DNA from: Pontibacter mucosus
GTDB taxonomy: Bacteria > Bacteroidota > Bacteroidia > Cytophagales > Hymenobacteraceae
NCBI RefSeq assembly: GCF_003054055.1
Contig: NZ_QBKI01000009.1
Coordinates: 124,001 to 188,000 of the forward strand
Direction of reading: 5' to 3'
DNA: 64,000 nt
Shown one piece after another: positions 60,222 to 64,000 of this stretch; positions within the stretch are counted from its first letter, which is position 1; each line of letters starts with the position of its first letter. Below the pieces are notes generated by a model. It saw only the letters and a list, made by a program, of their open reading frames with translations, did not search any database and had not been told where the DNA came from. Both the position numbers and the translations under genes were made by a program.

Positions 60222-61109
60222 TTTTTGGCAGTTTAGCCATTGCTCTTACTGGGAATGTCCCAACTCCTTTGAATTTAGGCGGAACAGCACTGAAAGTAAA
60301 GCCATTATTGGGCAATAAATCAAGATTACACAGGTGCTCAACAATTAAAATCTCTGCTCCCAGCAGAGTCGTCTGAACAGGTCTTGTTTTTCCTAAAGTA
60401 CTGTCAATGTTATGTGAGTCAATCCCGACTAATTTAACATTACAGTCTTTTAAAATTTCGCTGCACCTTCTGTCAAATAAGGATGGTTTTCGTAATATTT
60501 TTCTGTATTCCAATTACTGTCCCAGCCTGTGTGAATTAGAACCGCTCTGTTTCTGATCTCGTGGTTTTTAAAGTGTTCTTCCGTTATTTCTAAAGTCTCT
60601 GAATACGGAACACGAATTACGATTGCATTAAGGTCTGTAAAACAATCTAATCCAACTTCTGAAAGGTCCTTTCCATTCTCAAATTTATGAAATGGGCAGT
60701 CAATATAAGTTCCTGTGTTTGTTACCATTTCAGTTTTACCAATGTGAAATTCAGTCCCCTCAGTATAGTATTGTTTTGAGTTTTCTCTGCCTAAATAATC
60801 GCAAATGAGCGGTGCTGGTAACCCTTTATAAGTTACAAGTCCATGTTCGATCGTGTGACTCAAATCAATAAATACGCCATTCCCTATTTTCTCATTAATG
60901 GGTTTTCTTTTATGAGGCTCGGTCAATATTTCTTTATTCAGGATTTTAGTTTCTCCTACCATCAGAAGTCTTAAATCTTCGACAATAAAGTCCGAAAGCT
61001 CTTTATCAGGGATATCGTCGCCCAGTATGTCAAGACGAAAGTCTTCACCTTTTATGCTTCCACCGTTCGTAAAATATATTCCGAAGTCAAATTTTACTCT
61101 TTTGTCCAA
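60214..61109 (-). pseudogene. Cyclase-family (kynurenine formamidase-like) gene with one frameshift
   Basis: ATG at 61109 starts a protein with FIDLSHTIEHGLVTYKGLPA and GTYIDCPFHKFENGKDLSEV, the metal-binding HxxxD-type motifs of the cyclase family, then HTGWDSNW. The frame stops early at 60450 after EGAAKF; one frame over it continues EILKDCNVKLVGIDSHNIDS and LLGAEILIVEHLCNLDLLPN to the stop at 60214. Adding one G near 60463 joins both halves into a full-length protein of about 298 residues. It may be an inactive gene or a sequencing error. The region is AT-rich. Confidence 0.82.
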
Positions 61110-61324
61110 TTCTCAATTATTTAAATGTTCTGTGATGCTGTGTCGTTCGTTTACAATGCCCGCCAGCGTACTTAGCTTTGCTGTGACGCAGTTACCACTT
61201 TCGAACTCATTCCAGGTAGGGGGGCAGGTTCTCAGGATAAGTAGGAAACCCAGGCATCTCTGCCGTTAAATTGGAGTTAGTCAGCCAATCAAATATTTTT
61301 TACCTGTCAGCTGGTTCCGCTGGT

Positions 61325-61516
61325 CTAAGCAATATACTCTCTGAATTCATTAGTCTTTCCATAAATAATTGCCAGCAATTTCGTGTGGTAATTTACAACA
61401 GGTGCTGCCAACAGCCCTCCCATGTAGACTGCGCGGGCTTTCATATACTCCTCTGGTAGCCAACCGCTATCCTGGCCAGGAGCCGCTACCCACTGATGAA
61501 GTACTTTCTCCGCCAT
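61325..61516 (-). CDS. Possible small unknown protein, 63 residues
   Basis: The frame MAEKVLHQWVAAPGQDSGWL to FREYIA has a natural composition but no known domain. It lies 15 bases in front of nothing obvious and just downstream of the NmrA-type gene on the same strand. It may be a short real gene or a remnant. Confidence 0.3.
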   Translation of the reverse strand: MAEKVLHQWVAAPGQDSGWLPEEYMKARAVYMGGLLAAPVVNYHTKLLAIIYGKTNEFREYIA

Positions 61517-61531
61517 CGGCTATAGGCAAGA

Positions 61532-62407
61532 TTAACGGGTCATGCTTTGAATTTTCAGTTGTTCTTCCATATACACTTCCAAAGTCGTTGGAAGTTTTAG
61601 GGCGTCCCCTGGTCGCTCAGGCACAGTTTTATGATAAATAACGGCCTGCGTCATATCCATAAGATTGCGTGCCGTGTTCTCCGTAAAACCGACTGACAGG
61701 AGCGTTTCTTTCCACTGAGCATTTGGAATGGATTGAACAGCTACATTTTTATGTAGCAATGCTGAAAATACACGGGCTACGTCACGCGCACTGTATTTCT
61801 GGGGGCCTGTCAGTTCGTATATCTTTTTGCTCTCTGACGATGTGATGGTCGACATCACATGGGCAATGAACTTTGCCAGGTCAACCGGGGAGTTCATGTC
61901 GAGGTGTAGGTCATCGGGGAAAAACGAAGGCAATACCCCATACGTCTGAGCCGTTTCCAGATAACCCAGCCAATTGCTGAAATAATAGGAGGGCCTGACA
62001 AACACTTGTTCTACCTCCAAGCCCTCAAAACCCTGCTCCAGGATACGGGACATCAGGATGTTGCCCGTGCTGCCTTCAACATGCGCCCCAATACAGGATA
62101 ATCCTACCACCCTCCGTATCCTGGCTTCCTGGATGGCCTTTCTATAATTAGCCACAATTTGTTTGGTCTCCCCGATTATGTCGCTTGATGCTGGGCTCTC
62201 AGGGGTTAGAACGAAGACGGTAGTTCCGCCTTTGAATGCTTTTGTAAGTTGTTCAGCATCGAACAGATTTGCTGCTTTGGCTTCGATAGTTTTGGCTTTC
62301 AGCTCGGTTGGTTCTCTGACCACTGCCCTCACAGGATAACCGCTACTTTTAAGTTCGCTGATAAGATAGGAGCCGACTTGTCCTGTTGCACCCACGATGA
62401 TGTTCAT
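61532..62407 (-). CDS. NmrA-type NAD(P)-binding oxidoreductase (SDR family)
   Basis: The 291-residue protein begins MNIIVGATGQVGSYLISELK with the GxxGxxG nucleotide-binding loop of atypical SDRs, followed by VRAVVREPTE, and in the C-terminal half KIYELTGPQKYSARDVARVF, typical of NmrA/quinone-reductase-2-like proteins. It may be a NADPH-dependent reductase or a redox sensor. The broken WYL regulator gene directly upstream on the same strand was probably its regulator. Confidence 0.9.
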   Translation of the reverse strand: MNIIVGATGQVGSYLISELKSSGYPVRAVVREPTELKAKTIEAKAANLFDAEQLTKAFKGGTTVFVLTPESPASSDIIGETKQIVANYRKAIQEARIRRVVGLSCIGAHVEGSTGNILMSRILEQGFEGLEVEQVFVRPSYYFSNWLGYLETAQTYGVLPSFFPDDLHLDMNSPVDLAKFIAHVMSTITSSESKKIYELTGPQKYSARDVARVFSALLHKNVAVQSIPNAQWKETLLSVGFTENTARNLMDMTQAVIYHKTVPERPGDALKLPTTLEVYMEEQLKIQSMTR

Positions 62408-62486
62408 ACACTTTGTCTTAAGGTTGATGATGCCGCTAAACTAAAGTGGCCTTGCGACAACAGTATGTCAGGGGTGGGGAAAAAAA

Positions 62487-63175
62487 TCAGTAATGCCTGT
62501 CGAAGTATTCCTGAAGGGTCATTTCATGAGGCGTAAATGATTCAGTGAGTACCTCCACTTTCTGCATCCTGTCCAGGCGGAAAAATCTGAACTCATGGCG
62601 TAAACGACACCAAGCCAACAGCAACCAATTTCCCTGAGTGCTTACCAAAGCAAAAGGCTCCACCGTTCTGTCCGAGGCTAGGTTAGCTTCGTTCGTGTAC
62701 TTTATCGTGGTTAGGCAGAAGTTGGTTAAGGCAAATTGCAGAGCAGCTAGATTGCTGCTTGTTCTTTTGTTTTCTGCTTTCTGGAAGATCCGTATCCTTT
62801 CAGAAAGCAAATTGGCTTTATCTTGAAGGCTGTGCTTTAAAACGGCTTTGACTTTTGCGATGGCTCCCGAATAGGCTTTGACAAAGGAGTCGTCACTATT
62901 TTGCTGAACCAGCTGCTCTGCTGTAACCAATGCATTGGCTTCACTTTCGCTAAGCATGACAGGCGGAAGTCTGTAATACTCCGAAATGGCATATCCCTTC
63001 CCCTCCTCCATTACAATGGGAACGCCTGTTCCAGTGCTTTTATGTCCCTGTAAATGGTACGGGTGCTTACAGCATATTTCTCGGCAAGTTCGGAGGCAGT
63101 CAAAAGCCGCCGGGTCTGCAACTGGGTAAGAATGGCAGTCAGTCTTGAAATCCGTTTTTTGTAGTTCTCAGCCAT
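62487..63175 (-). pseudogene. YafY/WYL-type regulator gene with one frameshift
   Basis: ATG at 63175 encodes the HTH part KKRISRLTAILTQLQTRRLL, TASELAEKYAVSTRTIYRDI and KALEQAFPL, then a stop. One frame over the protein continues IVMEEGKGYAISEYYRLPPV and the WYL part EPFALVSTQGNWLLLAWCRL, RFFRLDRMQKVEVL to the stop at 62487. A single-base loss near 63020 (EQA-PIVMEEGKGY expected) explains it; there is no homopolymer there. The WYL half alone keeps an ATG at 63011, so a truncated product without HTH is possible. Confidence 0.82.
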
Positions 63176-63257
63176 TTCTCAATTTTTGTCAGGATACAAG
63201 TTATCAATTGCAGACCTGCCGGCGTTTGGGTAGTGCCTGAGGCCAGGGGTAGTACTA

Positions 63258-63665
63258 TCAATCGTTAAGCTTAACCATACAAACGAGTTCGTTAAGCGAT
63301 TTATAGTATTCAATAGAGGAACTCTGAGCATGCACGTTTTCTACCTTAAATAAGGCGTTGAAAGTTTCCTCAATGCATTCAATCTTTGTTTGCCAGTCCT
63401 CAATTGATTCGGTAACGTAGCTTCCTTTTTCTATAAGAAAATACGCACAGTTATATTGTGCCGCTTCATTTTCAAACTGCTCTAATACAGCAGCCTTATA
63501 GGTTATACCCTTCTCTCTTTCCTGATAAATGCCAAAGAATCTTCTTCCTTTTCTTGTTGGCAGCATATGCTCAAGTTTTAAGAAAGCTTCTTTGACTCCG
63601 GCTGGAAAAGAAGTTGCTTCCACATAAAACAACTTCAAATCTTTGTCCAGGTGTACTGTTTTCAT
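63258..63665 (-). CDS. GyrI-like small-molecule-binding protein
   Basis: The 135-residue protein has the pattern of the GyrI/effector-binding fold: LEHMLPTRKGRRFFGIYQER, YKAAVLEQFENEAAQYNCAY and FLIEKGSYVTESIEDWQTKI. Such proteins bind small cationic compounds or act as regulators without HTH. Its ATG overlaps the stop of the upstream acetyltransferase gene by four bases, so the two are one operon. Confidence 0.7.
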   Translation of the reverse strand: MKTVHLDKDLKLFYVEATSFPAGVKEAFLKLEHMLPTRKGRRFFGIYQEREKGITYKAAVLEQFENEAAQYNCAYFLIEKGSYVTESIEDWQTKIECIEETFNALFKVENVHAQSSSIEYYKSLNELVCMVKLND

Positions 63666-64000
63666 TTGGATCTCAGCAAGGAGTAAACTATGGAATCATA
63701 GATATGGTCATTTATTTTGTAATGCTCTTTTAGAAGACCTTCCCGGGTAAATCCCAGCTTCTCAATAACTCTGATGGAAGGTAGATTAGATGGACCAACG
63801 AAAGCTTCTATTCTATTCAACTTCATTACTTTGAAGCCATGTTCAATAACACATGTGAGTGCTTCATGCATAAACCCTCTACCTCTAAAGTTCTCATGTA
63901 AAGAATAGCCTAATTCTGCCCTTTCATGTTCTTCGTACCAATTATGAAAGCCACAGCTTCCAATCACTTTTTGTGACTCCTTCTCTATCAATTCCCACTT
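63662..64000 (-). CDS. GNAT-family N-acetyltransferase (partial, start outside window)
   Basis: The open frame continues past base 64000 (…KWELIEKESQ), so the N terminus is missing. The visible 112 residues have IGSCGFHNWYEEHERAELGY, GYSLHENFRGRGFMHEALTC (acetyl-CoA-binding R/Q-x-x-G-x-G/A) and IEAFVGPSNLPSIRVIEKLG FTREG, as in RimJ/RimL-type acetyltransferases. The substrate is unknown. Confidence 0.88.
   Translation of the reverse strand, partial: KWELIEKESQKVIGSCGFHNWYEEHERAELGYSLHENFRGRGFMHEALTCVIEHGFKVMKLNRIEAFVGPSNLPSIRVIEKLGFTREGLLKEHYKINDHIYDSIVYSLLRSK

Noticed and set aside
1..64000. tRNA, rRNA or insertion-sequence genes
   Set aside because: Looked for tRNA-like cloverleafs near the integrase and for transposase motifs and terminal inverted repeats; none could be supported by eye. 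A covariance or IS search would be needed to exclude them fully.

Overview
The window looks like a chromosomal segment of an aerobic, pigmented-soil/marine type Bacteroidota, most likely family Hymenobacteraceae (Pontibacter-like). The support is two SusC/SusD pairs, one with its own ECF sigma factor and FecR anti-sigma factor, TlpA/DsbD redox genes, a DUF6520 protein, LytS/LytTR two-component genes, a metal permease whose upstream neighbour ends in a DtxR-like domain, and the general absence of Shine-Dalgarno sequences. Genus assignment is inference.

Layout. 0-3.6 kb: end of a metal-ion ABC transporter operon, a thioredoxin-fold lipoprotein and mnmE; this part is rich in the word AAGTATA/TATACTT. 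3.6-14.6 kb: accessory region starting directly behind mnmE with an integration module (two-HTH zinc-finger protein, tyrosine recombinase, excisionase-like protein), then small unknown proteins (one frameshifted), a cobalamin-type radical SAM protein, two truncated gene scraps, a secreted nuclease with its inhibitor, and an SOS set (umuC, umuD, yedK/HMCES-type). 15-24.8 kb: DUF72 protein, isoaspartyl peptidase, DUF2254 membrane protein, FAD/Rieske oxidoreductase, PAS histidine kinase, cyanophycinase. 22.9-31.7 kb: a decay zone with at least six recognisable pseudogenes (response regulator, histidine kinase, LytTR, XRE, agmatine-deiminase-like, zinc metallopeptidase) scattered among a few intact genes. 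31.7-34.3 kb: an AT-rich island with a compact operon of a zinc-ribbon membrane protein, a short secreted Gly/Ala-rich peptide, a SpoIIM/DUF95 membrane protein and a second membrane protein, next to an XRE regulator. I regard this as the best candidate for an undescribed system (bacteriocin-like).

35-48 kb: a GC-rich thiol-redox locus: small unknown protein, TlpA-like protein, SusC, SusD, DsbD-N-like protein and full DsbD on the plus strand; facing it on the minus strand are a DUF6520 secreted protein, a MauE/DoxX-like membrane protein, a Crp/Fnr regulator and a short Thr-rich peptide gene, then a LytS/LytTR pair on the plus strand. 48.4-57.8 kb: a minus-strand utilisation locus, sigma factor - FecR - SusC with STN domain - SusD - BACON lipoprotein - sulfatase, which fits signal-controlled uptake of a sulfated glycan. 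58.2-64 kb: RadC and ArdC proteins (typical of mobile elements), then an AT-richer stretch with a frameshifted cyclase, an NmrA-type reductase, a frameshifted WYL regulator, a GyrI-like protein and the start-less end of a GNAT acetyltransferase.

All frameshifts were read directly from the bases; whether they are real mutations or sequencing/assembly errors cannot be decided here. Family names come from motif recognition, not from a database search.
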